Both the position numbers and the translations under genes were made by a program. 64,000 nucleotides of DNA from QVMG01 sp032073245. Lineage in GTDB: Bacteria > Bacteroidota > Bacteroidia > Bacteroidales > Tannerellaceae. Location: NCBI GenBank assembly GCA_032073245.1, contig DAMANX010000027.1:6729-70728 (forward strand), given 5' to 3'. The notes beneath the pieces were generated by a model. That model did not search any database and had not been told where the DNA came from. It worked only from the letters and a program-made list of their open reading frames with translations. This document shows, one piece after another, positions 17,184 to 25,496 of the stretch (its first letter is position 1; every line of letters begins with the position of its first letter).

Positions 17184-18581
17184 TTAGCGATGTGCTTCCA
17201 GATGTTCATTATATCGTTTCATCAATGCCCTGAAAAAAAGTTCAGCCTGATCATAATATCCTTCTTTGGTAAAATGAATCCGATCACGTCCCATCAGTTT
17301 ATTATCGAACCATAAACGGGAAGAGTTCTTGCCACCTGTTACAGCAAAAAGATCCCAACACGCAATATTTTCTTCTTTCGCAAAACGAACAATTGAAGTT
17401 GCAGCCAGCTCACTGTTTTCATTTCTTACATATGTACGTTTCTTATTTACTGTCACCCGCTTATAACATTCCGGAGGAGTAGTAAGTAATAAGATTGTTT
17501 CAGGAAGATATTCTTTCACTAAAGCAATAAATGTACGTACCTGTCCGGTAAATTCCTGCGAATTGAAACGACGACCGAACGTTTCATTTGTTCCCATTGA
17601 AATAATCAATAGAGAAGGTTTTAATAAGGCCAGTTGTCGGATATAGCCCGGATCTGTATAATTCACAAACATGGAACTATTCACACCTACATTGTGATAT
17701 AAAATACCTGGACCACCATTCGTCAGATTAAAACCAAAATAAGTATTTGTAAACGATGAAGCGGGTAGAAGTTCATCTGTGCCTTGTTTACGGCGAGTAC
17801 TCTGTAATTGCAATGTATCTGTCAGGCATGAGACCACAAAAGTATCCGCCATAACACCTGGAACAATTGGTTTATTTGAAAAATTAGTTTTCACAGAATC
17901 TTTAAGAAAACCGGCGGGTAACATGGGCATAGACTTTTCACATCGATAAATGACCGCTTGATTAAACTCATAACCGGCACCATTGACCGGCCCTATACTT
18001 ATATCAAAATTCACTGAAGGAGAAACAGTTTGAATCCCAATACCTCCTACCCCAATAGGTGTTTTTTTATCTCGTTGAATACAACGTCCGGCAGTCCATT
18101 CACGAACAACAGAAGTAATATAATAATCATCCGGTTCATTCACCTTACTCAACTTTAAAGGAGCTATAAAACCACGGCCTGCATTTCCAAAATATTCCTG
18201 CATACGTCGCATGACACGACCTGTGAGAAAACCGGCCTGGATATGTGAATCACCAACATGAACAATATTTATAACCGTATCTTTTCTATCCAAAAGTGCA
18301 TCTAAGCCAAAAAAGAAAGATTCCAAAGAATAACTATGATCAGTAATAATACAAAGCGAATCAATCACCGGAATAGTGGTTAACGGAAGAGAATCCAATG
18401 GAATAGGCTTACGTTGGTGAAGATGAAAAAAATCATTCTCTGCCAATGATATATCCTTGACCCCGGCTTTGATTATTCCCCTATTTATACCTGGAAAGAA
18501 TAATATCGCAAATCCGATACTGAGTAATAGAATAATACTAATTAAGTGCCTTTTCCGCTTCATCATAAAATTCCTTTTCAA
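17184..18581 (-). CDS. SGNH/GDSL-family hydrolase or acetyltransferase, membrane-anchored
   Basis: A 465-residue protein with one N-terminal membrane anchor (~residues 12-30) and a periplasmic SGNH domain. Block I is IVHVGDSHIQAGF with the Ser nucleophile, block III is SMGTNETFG, and block V is GRDRIHFTKEGY with the Asp-x-x-His pair. Such proteins next to an MBOAT finish transfer of acetyl groups to a glycan or remove them. The start at 18581 lies 44 nt inside the upstream SGNH gene; ATGs at 18566 and 18563 are nearly as good. Tight overlap indicates translational coupling. Confidence 0.85.
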   Translation of the reverse strand: MKRNFMMKRKRHLISIILLLSIGFAILFFPGINRGIIKAGVKDISLAENDFFHLHQRKPIPLDSLPLTTIPVIDSLCIITDHSYSLESFFFGLDALLDRKDTVINIVHVGDSHIQAGFLTGRVMRRMQEYFGNAGRGFIAPLKLSKVNEPDDYYITSVVREWTAGRCIQRDKKTPIGVGGIGIQTVSPSVNFDISIGPVNGAGYEFNQAVIYRCEKSMPMLPAGFLKDSVKTNFSNKPIVPGVMADTFVVSCLTDTLQLQSTRRKQGTDELLPASSFTNTYFGFNLTNGGPGILYHNVGVNSSMFVNYTDPGYIRQLALLKPSLLIISMGTNETFGRRFNSQEFTGQVRTFIALVKEYLPETILLLTTPPECYKRVTVNKKRTYVRNENSELAATSIVRFAKEENIACWDLFAVTGGKNSSRLWFDNKLMGRDRIHFTKEGYYDQAELFFRALMKRYNEHLEAHR

Positions 18582-19986
18582 GTAGTAACGTCTTCATCAA
18601 AGCATTAGCCAATTCCTTTCCTCCTCTGAAACTAAAATGTGTATAATCCTTGCTGGCCCAGTTATTTTCCACATATCGAACCATACTATTCTCACCTCCC
18701 ATAGCTCCAAACATATTCCAGAAAGGAATAGCAGCCCGTCGTGCAATTTGCCGTTGTGCCTGTAACATGGCCAATACTTCAGGCATAGTTTCAAATTGTC
18801 CATCTACCTGATGGCTACGATCCGTTACACTTAATAAAAGGATATCGCTTTCGGGAAAACATTCCTTTATATGTTGAATAACCTGTATCATGCGCTGGCG
18901 GTACCAGCTATAATCCAACATATCTTCACTAACCACATTTAGTCCATATTGCAAAATAATCAGATCATAAGGACGAACAGCTGTAAGCTCTTTACATCTC
19001 TCTTTATCAAGTCTTTCAAGTATCATACCTGAATTACCACGTAAAGAAAAATTATCAACTACGACACCCGACAGATCTTCCAACGCAACACCCAAAGCGC
19101 TAAAGCCTTCAGTATCCGTAAATGTATAGGAAGCTTCTGTTATTATTCCCTCGGATATATTTTGAGTTATCTTTTGTGCTGGAGGTAGTACACGACTAAT
19201 TGTATCCCCCATACCATTTAGCACTAATTGCATACGTGTTTTTTGATTGCTTTCATACAATAGTGTTACAGAATTTACTTCCGGTAATTCAGGGTAACGT
19301 CGCGTATTTTTCAAAAGTATGGTTGCCTTTTCTTTATTAGGTATAAATACTGTCCCAGGGAGTACATAACGACGGGATTGATCAGTTAACATCGACCAGG
19401 TTTTCCATCCATCGGCTTTATGATCAATGGTTGGACGGAATTGAGCTGTCACAGACGTGACAGGAATAAATCCAACCCCTCTCCCACCAAATTCTTTTTG
19501 CATCGCCGAACGAAAGTCCGCTACCATTATATCTCCTTCTATAAAAGAGTCTCCCATAAATGCAATACGTACCGGACGATCCATTTGCTTTCTTTTATCC
19601 AGAGTAGCAAAGAAACGTTTTAAACCAATATGGCCAGAAGTATAATCTTCTATTCTAACTCCTTCCGAATCCGCACCAGCAGTAGTATAAATTGCATTAT
19701 AAAGAGAGTCTCGTTGGGACAATAAGACAGAATCAATTTCTGGTATTTGTGTGATAGCTTCACGGGTTGTAAGCGTATCAATATCCATAGTATCTGTTTG
19801 GGCCAGTAATAGTTTTATGGAATCCAACGAAGCTCTTTCCGGTTTGATACGTATATCAGAAAGCAAATCCACTTTCTTTATTTTGTATCCAAAAACCTCA
19901 TCTGGCAATCCATACAAAGCGAAGCACATAACCATCGTTAATAACAGAACAGCTAATAGCCTCCCTAAATAATTATCTTTCTTCAT
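18538..19986 (-). CDS. Second SGNH/GDSL-family hydrolase-like protein, membrane-anchored
   Basis: A 482-residue protein with an N-terminal anchor (LLAVLLLTMVMCFALYGL). The SGNH blocks are IAFMGDSFIEGDIM (Ser), LILQYGLNV, and SKDYTHFSFRGG (Asp-x-x-His). It resembles the neighbouring SGNH protein in layout but is strongly diverged, so this is an old paralogue pair rather than a recent duplication. It is the first gene of the O-acylation operon, with a -7 box 16-23 nt upstream of its ATG. Confidence 0.84.
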   Translation of the reverse strand: MKKDNYLGRLLAVLLLTMVMCFALYGLPDEVFGYKIKKVDLLSDIRIKPERASLDSIKLLLAQTDTMDIDTLTTREAITQIPEIDSVLLSQRDSLYNAIYTTAGADSEGVRIEDYTSGHIGLKRFFATLDKRKQMDRPVRIAFMGDSFIEGDIMVADFRSAMQKEFGGRGVGFIPVTSVTAQFRPTIDHKADGWKTWSMLTDQSRRYVLPGTVFIPNKEKATILLKNTRRYPELPEVNSVTLLYESNQKTRMQLVLNGMGDTISRVLPPAQKITQNISEGIITEASYTFTDTEGFSALGVALEDLSGVVVDNFSLRGNSGMILERLDKERCKELTAVRPYDLIILQYGLNVVSEDMLDYSWYRQRMIQVIQHIKECFPESDILLLSVTDRSHQVDGQFETMPEVLAMLQAQRQIARRAAIPFWNMFGAMGGENSMVRYVENNWASKDYTHFSFRGGKELANALMKTLLLEKEFYDEAEKALN

Positions 19987-20005
19987 TTATTTCTCTTTCG
20001 AGGGG

Positions 20006-20013
20006 CAAAATTA
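20006..20013 (-). promoter_or_regulatory. -7 promoter box for the SGNH-SGNH-MBOAT operon
   Basis: On the minus strand the sequence reads TAATTTTG, matching TAnnTTTG, ending 19 nt before the ATG at 19986 and giving a short leader. Confidence 0.5.
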
Positions 20014-20162
20014 CATAAAATACTTATAAAACCATCCATTTTGAATTTTACCCTAAAAAATAAGGTGATCAGGAATATCGTGTTAAACCATTTTAGTCTA
20101 TACTTGTTACTAAAAAGGATATATAATATATTTAAATACTCTGCCATTTTCAGAATATAACT

Positions 20163-20915
20163 ATGAATTATATTATTTACATTTTAATCCTTTATATTTT
20201 AGCAACTATGAATTCATGTAATTATTCATCCAATCATGATAAATCCGCTGAGGAACTGAATGTTCCTTTAAATCATGTTTTGAATAACAAAGTATTAACC
20301 GCGGAAGAACAGGCGCAATTAACTCCTCTGCAAGTATTAGAGATTCTAAAGTCAGGAAACCGTGAATTTGTAGAAGATAGGTTAACAATACGTAATAACA
20401 CAGCCCGGGTACGAAATGCGGCATTAGGACAATATCCAAAAGCCGTAGTATTATCGTGCCTTGACTCCCGTGTACCGGTCGAAGATGTTTTTCATCGCGG
20501 TATAGGTGATATTTTTGTGGCCCGTGTTGCCGGTAATATTGTAAATGAAGACATTCTGGGTAGTCTGGAATATGCCTGCAAAGTTTCAGGATCCAAACTT
20601 GTCCTGGTTTTAGGACATGAATATTGTGGAGCTATCACTTCTGCTATCAAAGGGGTTAAATTAGGTAATATAACCAGTTTATTAGACAAAATACGTCCCG
20701 CTGTGGAAAAGGCTTCTTTAAGTTTTACAAGAGATACTTTATCGTACAATAATCCGGAATATGTGGAAGCGGTATGCTATAAGAATGTTGAATTGACAAT
20801 CCAAGAGATTCGAGATAAAAGCCCTATTCTTAAAGAAATGGAAAATGCCGGAGATATTATGATTGTGGGCGGAGTATATGATATGGAAACCGGAATTGTT
20901 GATTTTATTAAATAA
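20163..20915 (+). CDS. Beta-class carbonic anhydrase, probably exported lipoprotein
   Basis: A 250-residue enzyme for reversible CO2 hydration. The zinc ligands C99, H152 and C155 and the active-site D101/R103 pair are present (SCLDSRVP, GHEYCGA), together with VARVAGNIV and the C-terminal IVGGVYDMETG. Ahead of the catalytic domain is a hydrophobic stretch followed by MNSC, a possible lipobox with Cys19, so the enzyme is probably in the periplasm. The n-region has no basic residue, which weakens the lipoprotein call. It is monocistronic, and a terminator follows. Confidence 0.9.
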   Translation: MNYIIYILILYILATMNSCNYSSNHDKSAEELNVPLNHVLNNKVLTAEEQAQLTPLQVLEILKSGNREFVEDRLTIRNNTARVRNAALGQYPKAVVLSCLDSRVPVEDVFHRGIGDIFVARVAGNIVNEDILGSLEYACKVSGSKLVLVLGHEYCGAITSAIKGVKLGNITSLLDKIRPAVEKASLSFTRDTLSYNNPEYVEAVCYKNVELTIQEIRDKSPILKEMENAGDIMIVGGVYDMETGIVDFIK

Positions 20916-21002
20916 AACAGAAATAATCCAATCATGAACTGTGTGCAACAAAATTCATAACCTTGTTTGGTGACTCTATATGTCTCTTTGACAATCATGC
21001 AC

Positions 21003-21043
21003 ATAATAAAAAAGTAACCTGCAGTGGGTTACTTTTTTATTAT
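21003..21043. terminator. Bidirectional terminator after the carbonic anhydrase gene
   Basis: ATAATAAAAAAGTAACC (21003-21019) pairs perfectly with GGTTACTTTTTTATTAT (21027-21043) across a 7-nt loop. It has runs of T on both strands and sits between convergent genes. Confidence 0.88.
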
Positions 21044-21067
21044 CTTACCGGTTTGTTTTTTCCTTAT

Positions 21068-21919
21068 TTACAATTTGTCTGCAATCAATTTAATCAAATC
21101 GGCAGCTTCTGTGGCATCTTCATTTTCTGAAAATATGCCGATAATGTATTGTCCTTTCCAAAAAGCAGGAATATCTCCATTGTATCTATCCTTTATTACT
21201 AAGAAACCTTCTGTGAAATCTATCGGTTGACGGGCAAATATATAGTATTTAGTTAGGGTATCTTTTGCTCCGTCAATAGTCTTACCATCTACCAAAAAAA
21301 GTTGAAAAGGTTTTCCTTCTTTATTGTATTTTGCAACATATACATTTTTCAAAAATTCATGGCCTATATAGTTTGCCGTGACATATGCTTCCGAATAAGG
21401 TAATTTATCTTCCTGTGGGAAGATCTGAAATACAGTAGGATAACTTGCACCCGGATCTATTTTTTTTGCCAATTCCCCTCCTATTTTATGCATTACCGAT
21501 TTCACATTTTCGGATGAATTTCCCCACATCTTTACATATATATTACCTGCAAAGAAAAAAAGACTAGCATTATCACCTTGTGCTTCACCTCCAATCAAAT
21601 AATGATCAAGTTCCGATGAACGTTCTGACGCATACATTCCAAATGCATCTTCGGGAGTGGCATGCCTATATATTTGTAAGGTAATATAGTCTTTTCCTTT
21701 TTGATATTCTACACTTGTCATTTCACGGAAATTATTTTCCAAAAACAACGGTGCAGCACCATTAATGCGATCAAATAAGTTTTCCGGATTAAAAACTTCA
21801 ACTTCTTCACCAATAGTCCAGTTTTCTACAACTGGCAACCACGATTTCAACTGTTCCGGAGTTTGGGCATTGGTTATATATGCCACAACACAAAATATAA
21901 AAACAAATAGATACTTCAT
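21068..21919 (-). CDS. DUF6599-family exported protein
   Basis: A 283-residue protein with a signal peptide ending TNAQ. It carries the family-like pattern LFDRINGAAPLFLENNF, EYQKGKDYITLQIY and DAFGMYASERSSEL. The function is unknown. It starts 12 nt after the stop of the ferredoxin-type aldo/keto reductase and is probably co-transcribed with it, which suggests a shared extracytoplasmic role. Family assignment is from motif memory. Confidence 0.7.
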   Translation of the reverse strand: MKYLFVFIFCVVAYITNAQTPEQLKSWLPVVENWTIGEEVEVFNPENLFDRINGAAPLFLENNFREMTSVEYQKGKDYITLQIYRHATPEDAFGMYASERSSELDHYLIGGEAQGDNASLFFFAGNIYVKMWGNSSENVKSVMHKIGGELAKKIDPGASYPTVFQIFPQEDKLPYSEAYVTANYIGHEFLKNVYVAKYNKEGKPFQLFLVDGKTIDGAKDTLTKYYIFARQPIDFTEGFLVIKDRYNGDIPAFWKGQYIIGIFSENEDATEAADLIKLIADKL

Positions 21920-21931
21920 ATATATAAATTG

Positions 21932-23119
21932 TCAGGATAAGAACTCTGTTGGTACATCTCTTACAGGGGTAATTGCTGCAATCTTTTGCTCCACATTAAA
22001 ACCTGAAGAACATTTCACCTTACAAGTTTCACAATTAGCACATATATCTTTAGGTAAATTCAATTCAGCCAAAGTTTCTTTGGACAATTGTGCATGTTTA
22101 TATCCATAGGTATACATATAGGCACGCATAAGATCCGGGATTGGAAGATTTTCAGGACATTGCTTCAGGCACTTACCACATTGTTGACAATATAGGCCTT
22201 CTTGCGTACAGAGAGAAGCCAAATATTCTTCTTCGCCTGTTGTTAAATTTCGATTTTCAATAGCTGCAAGACATTCGTCAAGTTGATCAAAATTATTAAA
22301 TCCAGGAATAGCTGTAGCGATATTTTCATTTTGCCAAGCCCATTTCAGACAAGCTTGTGCATTTACGATCTTCTTCCCTTCTGCATCTTCCCGGGCACCT
22401 GTCATTGTTTTCATTGCAATAAAACCAATACCAGCTTTGGCTCCTCTCTCAATAGCTGCATTTGTCTCTTGCAGATTGGTTAATTTGAAATTATAACTTA
22501 ACAATATAACATCATAGACTCCTGCATCCACTGCAGCATCTATCAATTCCGGTTTATGGCTATGTGTCGAAAAGGCCAGAAATTTGGTTTTCCCTTCTTC
22601 CTTGTATTTCTTTATCAGAGCTATTAATCGTTCATCTTTTACATGGGCAGGTTCTCTAAGATCATGCACATAAAACCAATCTATAAAGTTCATCTGAAGT
22701 CGTGAAAGACTCAAATTGAACCTATTTGTAAACTCCTCTTCAAAATCATCACTTAAAGGCCACTTGGGTTTTACTTTAGTTGCGATATAGAAACTATCCC
22801 GGGGTTTATCTTTAAAGAAATTACCTAACATTTCTTCATTTTTTCCGTTTTGATATCCATGTGCTGTATCAAAATGGGTTATACCTGCATTATAAGCAGC
22901 ACGGACGACATTTGAGTTATCGGCATTCATCACTCCCATACTCAAAAGAGGTAGCTGAATACCTGTGCGTCCCAGTGTTCGCATCGGAAATGCATTCTTT
23001 TTAGTTGTTGCTGTCTTATTTAAAGTGGATGCTGTTGCACCAGGGATAAACAATGCTCCCGCACTTGCTGCTGCTGAAATACGGAGAAAATTTCGTCGAT
23101 TTACACCTTTCTTTTCCAT
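21932..23119 (-). CDS. Tat-exported aldo/keto reductase with C-terminal 4Fe-4S domain
   Basis: A 395-residue protein. The start at 23119 is preferred over an upstream in-frame ATG at 23206 because it gives a twin-arginine signal (NRRNFLRISAAASAGALF). The body is an aldo/keto reductase TIM barrel: MRTLGRTGIQLPLLSMG, FDTAHGYQNG, ATKVKPKW, IDWFYVHDLR, FLAFSTHSHKPE. The C-terminal ~80 residues carry two cysteine clusters, YCQQCGKCLKQCPEN and ICANCETCKVKC, which would bind two [4Fe-4S] centres. Tat export fits a cofactor-loaded protein folded in the cytoplasm. The substrate is unknown. A DUF6599 gene follows 12 nt downstream. Confidence 0.9.
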   Translation of the reverse strand: MEKKGVNRRNFLRISAAASAGALFIPGATASTLNKTATTKKNAFPMRTLGRTGIQLPLLSMGVMNADNSNVVRAAYNAGITHFDTAHGYQNGKNEEMLGNFFKDKPRDSFYIATKVKPKWPLSDDFEEEFTNRFNLSLSRLQMNFIDWFYVHDLREPAHVKDERLIALIKKYKEEGKTKFLAFSTHSHKPELIDAAVDAGVYDVILLSYNFKLTNLQETNAAIERGAKAGIGFIAMKTMTGAREDAEGKKIVNAQACLKWAWQNENIATAIPGFNNFDQLDECLAAIENRNLTTGEEEYLASLCTQEGLYCQQCGKCLKQCPENLPIPDLMRAYMYTYGYKHAQLSKETLAELNLPKDICANCETCKVKCSSGFNVEQKIAAITPVRDVPTEFLS

Positions 23120-23162
23120 ATTGTAAACTTTTATAAGTGAATAAATTATATTAGTGGCACTA

Positions 23163-23170
23163 CAAAAATA
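23163..23170 (-). promoter_or_regulatory. -7 promoter box for the aldo/keto reductase
   Basis: The minus strand reads TATTTTTG (TAnnTTTG), ending 43 nt before the ATG at 23119. This placement supports the shorter start, because the alternative ATG at 23206 would lie upstream of the promoter. Confidence 0.45.
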
Positions 23171-23278
23171 ATTATATATTCTATATTCCGGATAACTTGA
23201 GTTCAAAATATAAAAAAATGCGTAAACAATCTAAGAAGGTGATTTGTTCATTTCATATCCGTACCGCAACTTCTGCTT

Positions 23279-23507
23279 ATTGAAAATTGTAATCATTTAG
23301 TTGAAAATATTAAATTTCACAACTTGAAGTAGTTGTAAATCCTGTTCAAAATCCGCTTAAATTCAAGAAAATTCAAATAGTTATAATTTTCAAGTAAAAT
23401 ATTCAAGTAAAATATTCTCCATCCTTTCCACTCTATATACATTCGCATATCGATTCAAACAAACAAATCGAAAAGAGAAAAAACAAGCACAAGAAAAAAC
23501 AACAGAT
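23279..23507 (+). promoter_or_regulatory. Conserved leader/regulatory region of ECF sigma gene 1
   Basis: This stretch aligns along its full length with the region before the second sigma gene (24650-24879) and is almost the same size. Shared blocks include TTGAAAATTGTAA, GTTGAAAATAT, GAAGTAGTTGTA, and ACATTCGCATATCGA near the gene. TTGAA motifs at 23280, 23301 and 23324 are spaced 21 and 23 nt. A dyad ACAACT-TGAAGT-AGTTGT sits at 23319-23336, and a direct repeat TTCAAGTAAAATA is found near 23391-23416. No TAnnTTTG box is evident close to the start, so the promoter may use another sigma factor. Confidence 0.65.
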
Positions 23508-24023
23508 ATGGACTCAACACTACAAATTCAAACTGGACTTTTAAACTTACAAGATAACTTGATGAATTTTGCTTTATCACTTACAGCAAATAGAGAAGAT
23601 GCTATGGATTTAGTACAGGATACTACTTTAAAAGTTTTAGATAATCACGAAAAATTTATTGATAACGTAAACTTCAAAGGTTGGGTTATGACTGTTATGC
23701 GTAACATTTTCATCAACAATTACCACAAAGTTGTACGTACACAAACTATAATCGATCAAGGTGCTGACTTATATAATCTAGACGTAGTTAACCAATCTGG
23801 TTTCGATCACCCGGAAGGCATTTGTGATATAGAAGAAATCAACAAAGCTATTAAAAGATTAAATGATGAAATGAGAACTCCGTTTGCAATGTTTGTAAGT
23901 GGTTATAAATATGATGAGATAGCAGATGCACTGGATATACCTATAGGAACTGTAAAAAGCCGTATTTTCGTTGCCCGTCAACTTTTACAAAAAGAATTAA
24001 AGGATTTTCATTACGAAAATTGA
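23508..24023 (+). CDS. ECF-type RNA polymerase sigma factor (copy 1 of a tandem pair)
   Basis: A 171-residue sigma-70 family factor with region 2 (~residues 10-75: NREDAMDLVQDTTLKVLDN, FKGWVMTVMRNIFINNY) and region 4 (~115-165: YKYDEIADALDIPIGTVKSRIFVARQLL). It lacks a long N-terminal region and has no anti-sigma, transmembrane FecR-like or susC gene beside it, so it is an orphan ECF. The FKGWxxTxMRNIFINNYxK pattern is common in stress-type Bacteroidota ECF factors. The neighbouring copy at 24880 shares most residues, and the leaders are also duplicated. Autoregulation or cross-regulation is plausible. Confidence 0.93.
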   Translation: MDSTLQIQTGLLNLQDNLMNFALSLTANREDAMDLVQDTTLKVLDNHEKFIDNVNFKGWVMTVMRNIFINNYHKVVRTQTIIDQGADLYNLDVVNQSGFDHPEGICDIEEINKAIKRLNDEMRTPFAMFVSGYKYDEIADALDIPIGTVKSRIFVARQLLQKELKDFHYEN

Positions 24024-24219
24024 AAATTAACTGTTGGAATAGATTAAAGAAATTCCAGAGTCAGTAATCTGTTCATTTCACAGATATATCCATTTCAAAT
24101 AACCGATTCTTGCATTCTATTCAAAAAAACTTCAACCAAAGAAATACTGTATATTCCTATTTTATTTCTAGTATCCTTCTTTTTCTTATTTATTTTTCCC
24201 ATCCAATAGACAACGGTAG

Positions 24220-24288
24220 TTGAGACTGGGCTTGCCCTGTCTCTTTAATTACAGTTTTTTGTATGAGACAGGGCAAGCCCAGTCTCAA
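24220..24288. repeat. Palindromic GACAGGGC inverted-repeat element, copy 1
   Basis: The arms 24220-24243 and 24265-24288 are a perfect 24-nt inverted repeat around a 21-nt AT-rich loop. Each arm is itself nearly palindromic (GAGACTGGGC-TT-GCCCTGTCTC). A related element occurs at 57374-57503. It lies in the 856-nt gap between the two sigma genes. The rest of 24024-24219 shows no gene or clear signal. Confidence 0.85.
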
Positions 24289-24338
24289 CACTAGTTAATT
24301 AATTCAATTCGTAACTACTTTTTAGTAAACTATTAGAA

Positions 24339-24470
24339 ATCATTTTGTCATAAATGAGCGTTAATTTTTCTTTTTATAGGCGTATATGAAGAATTATACG
24401 CATAGTACATGACAAAAAACAGATTCCCTCTAATTTTAGTGTTTGATCGATCTTATTATGACAAAATGAT
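24339..24470. repeat. Nested inverted repeat in the inter-sigma spacer
   Basis: ATCATTTTGTCATAA (24339-24353) has its exact reverse complement TTATGACAAAATGAT at 24456-24470. Between them is a smaller dyad GCGTAT...ATACGC near 24379-24400. No ORF of useful size lies inside. It could be a structured RNA, a decayed small mobile element, or a protein-binding region. From 24471 to 24649 I see nothing definable beyond a short repeated TATAGGTA. Confidence 0.6.
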
Positions 24471-24649
24471 AGGTTAAAAAGTGTTTCTATACATAGTTTG
24501 AGCTCGTAGTATAGGTATTCTACTCTCATACTATAGGTAAAACGTACACATATTACCTTAGAACTGACATTTTGCTTTTTGCTCCTTATTATTTTTGTTT
24601 ATGGTCATGGCCTTATATTGTACGAATTGGGGAAAAGGTTACAAGGTCA

Positions 24650-24879
24650 GTTGAAAATTGTAACCACTTTGTTGAAAATATCACTTTACACAAGTTGAAG
24701 TAGTTGTATATTCCATTCAAATTCAGCACAAATTCAAGAAAAATAAATTAGTTACGATTTTTTAGTCAAATAATTAATTATTTCTTTTTCTACCTTTTCA
24801 ACTCTCTCTACATTCGCATATCGAACGAAGCAAAAAAGGTCGAAATAAAATAAAATAACAGCGATAAAAGATAACAAAC
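24650..24879 (+). promoter_or_regulatory. Conserved leader/regulatory region of ECF sigma gene 2
   Basis: This is the counterpart of 23279-23507, at the same distance from its gene. GTTGAAAAT occurs at 24650 and 24671 and GTTGAAG at 24694 (spacings 21 and 23, identical to copy 1). The dyad block at 24690-24707 and ACATTCGCATATCGA close to the gene are retained. Conservation of non-coding sequence here nearly as strong as that of the coding region argues for a functional operator or leader RNA. Confidence 0.65.
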
Positions 24880-25392
24880 ATGAATGCACCTCTACAATTT
24901 CAAACAAGATTATTAAGTATCCAGGATAACTTAATGCGCTTTGCTCTTACTTTGACTGCAAACAAAGAAGACGCTCAGGATTTATTACAAGATACTACTC
25001 TTAAAGTTTTGGATAATCAGGAAAAATTTGTTGATAATGTAAACTTTAAAGGTTGGGTTATGACTGTTATGCGTAATATCTTTATCAATAATTACCATAA
25101 AGTTTTACGTGTACAAACTATCATGGATTCAGGTGCTGACTTGTATAATATAGATACAATAGATCATTCCGGTTTTGACTCACCGGAAGCAACAACAGAT
25201 CTTAAAGAAATAAATAAAGCTATAGAAGGTTTGAATGAAGAATTAAGAAAACCGTTTGCTATGTTCATTAGTGGTTATAAATACAATGAAATAGCTGATA
25301 CATTAAACATCCCTATGGGAACAGTTAAGAGCCGTATTTTCGTTGCACGCCAATTGCTACAAAGTGAATTAAGAGATTTCTATCACATTTGA
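24880..25392 (+). CDS. ECF-type RNA polymerase sigma factor (copy 2 of a tandem pair)
   Basis: A 170-residue ECF factor paralogous to the one at 23508 over its whole length. Region 2 is NKEDAQDLLQDTTLKVLDN with the same FKGWVMTVMRNIFINNY block, and region 4 is YKYNEIADTLNIPMGTVKSRIFVARQLL. Differences are concentrated in the linker (~95-115) and the termini. There is no partner anti-sigma gene. It ends before a strong terminator. The close similarity of recognition helices suggests overlapping promoter targets. Confidence 0.93.
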   Translation: MNAPLQFQTRLLSIQDNLMRFALTLTANKEDAQDLLQDTTLKVLDNQEKFVDNVNFKGWVMTVMRNIFINNYHKVLRVQTIMDSGADLYNIDTIDHSGFDSPEATTDLKEINKAIEGLNEELRKPFAMFISGYKYNEIADTLNIPMGTVKSRIFVARQLLQSELRDFYHI

Positions 25393-25412
25393 ACCGTTTT
25401 AAATAGAAATCT

Positions 25413-25447
25413 AAACCGCTTTACGAATACCGTAAAGCGGTTTTTTT
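25413..25447 (+). terminator. Rho-independent terminator after sigma gene 2
   Basis: A perfect 13-bp stem AAACCGCTTTACG / CGTAAAGCGGTTT with loop AATAC, followed by a run of seven T. Confidence 0.92.
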
Positions 25448-25468
25448 ATGCTGTATTATAAAATTGGC

Positions 25469-25476
25469 TATCTTTG
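25469..25476 (+). promoter_or_regulatory. -7 promoter box for nadE
   Basis: TATCTTTG, a perfect TAnnTTTG, ends 21 nt before the ATG at 25497. It excludes the upstream TTG at 25485 as a likely start because that would fall almost at the transcription start. Confidence 0.65.
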
Positions 25477-25496
25477 AATCCTAATTGCTTATAAAT

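Noticed and set aside
25485..25496. Upstream TTG start for nadE
   Set aside because: It lies almost at the predicted transcription start, and the ATG at 25497 begins the conserved nitrilase domain.
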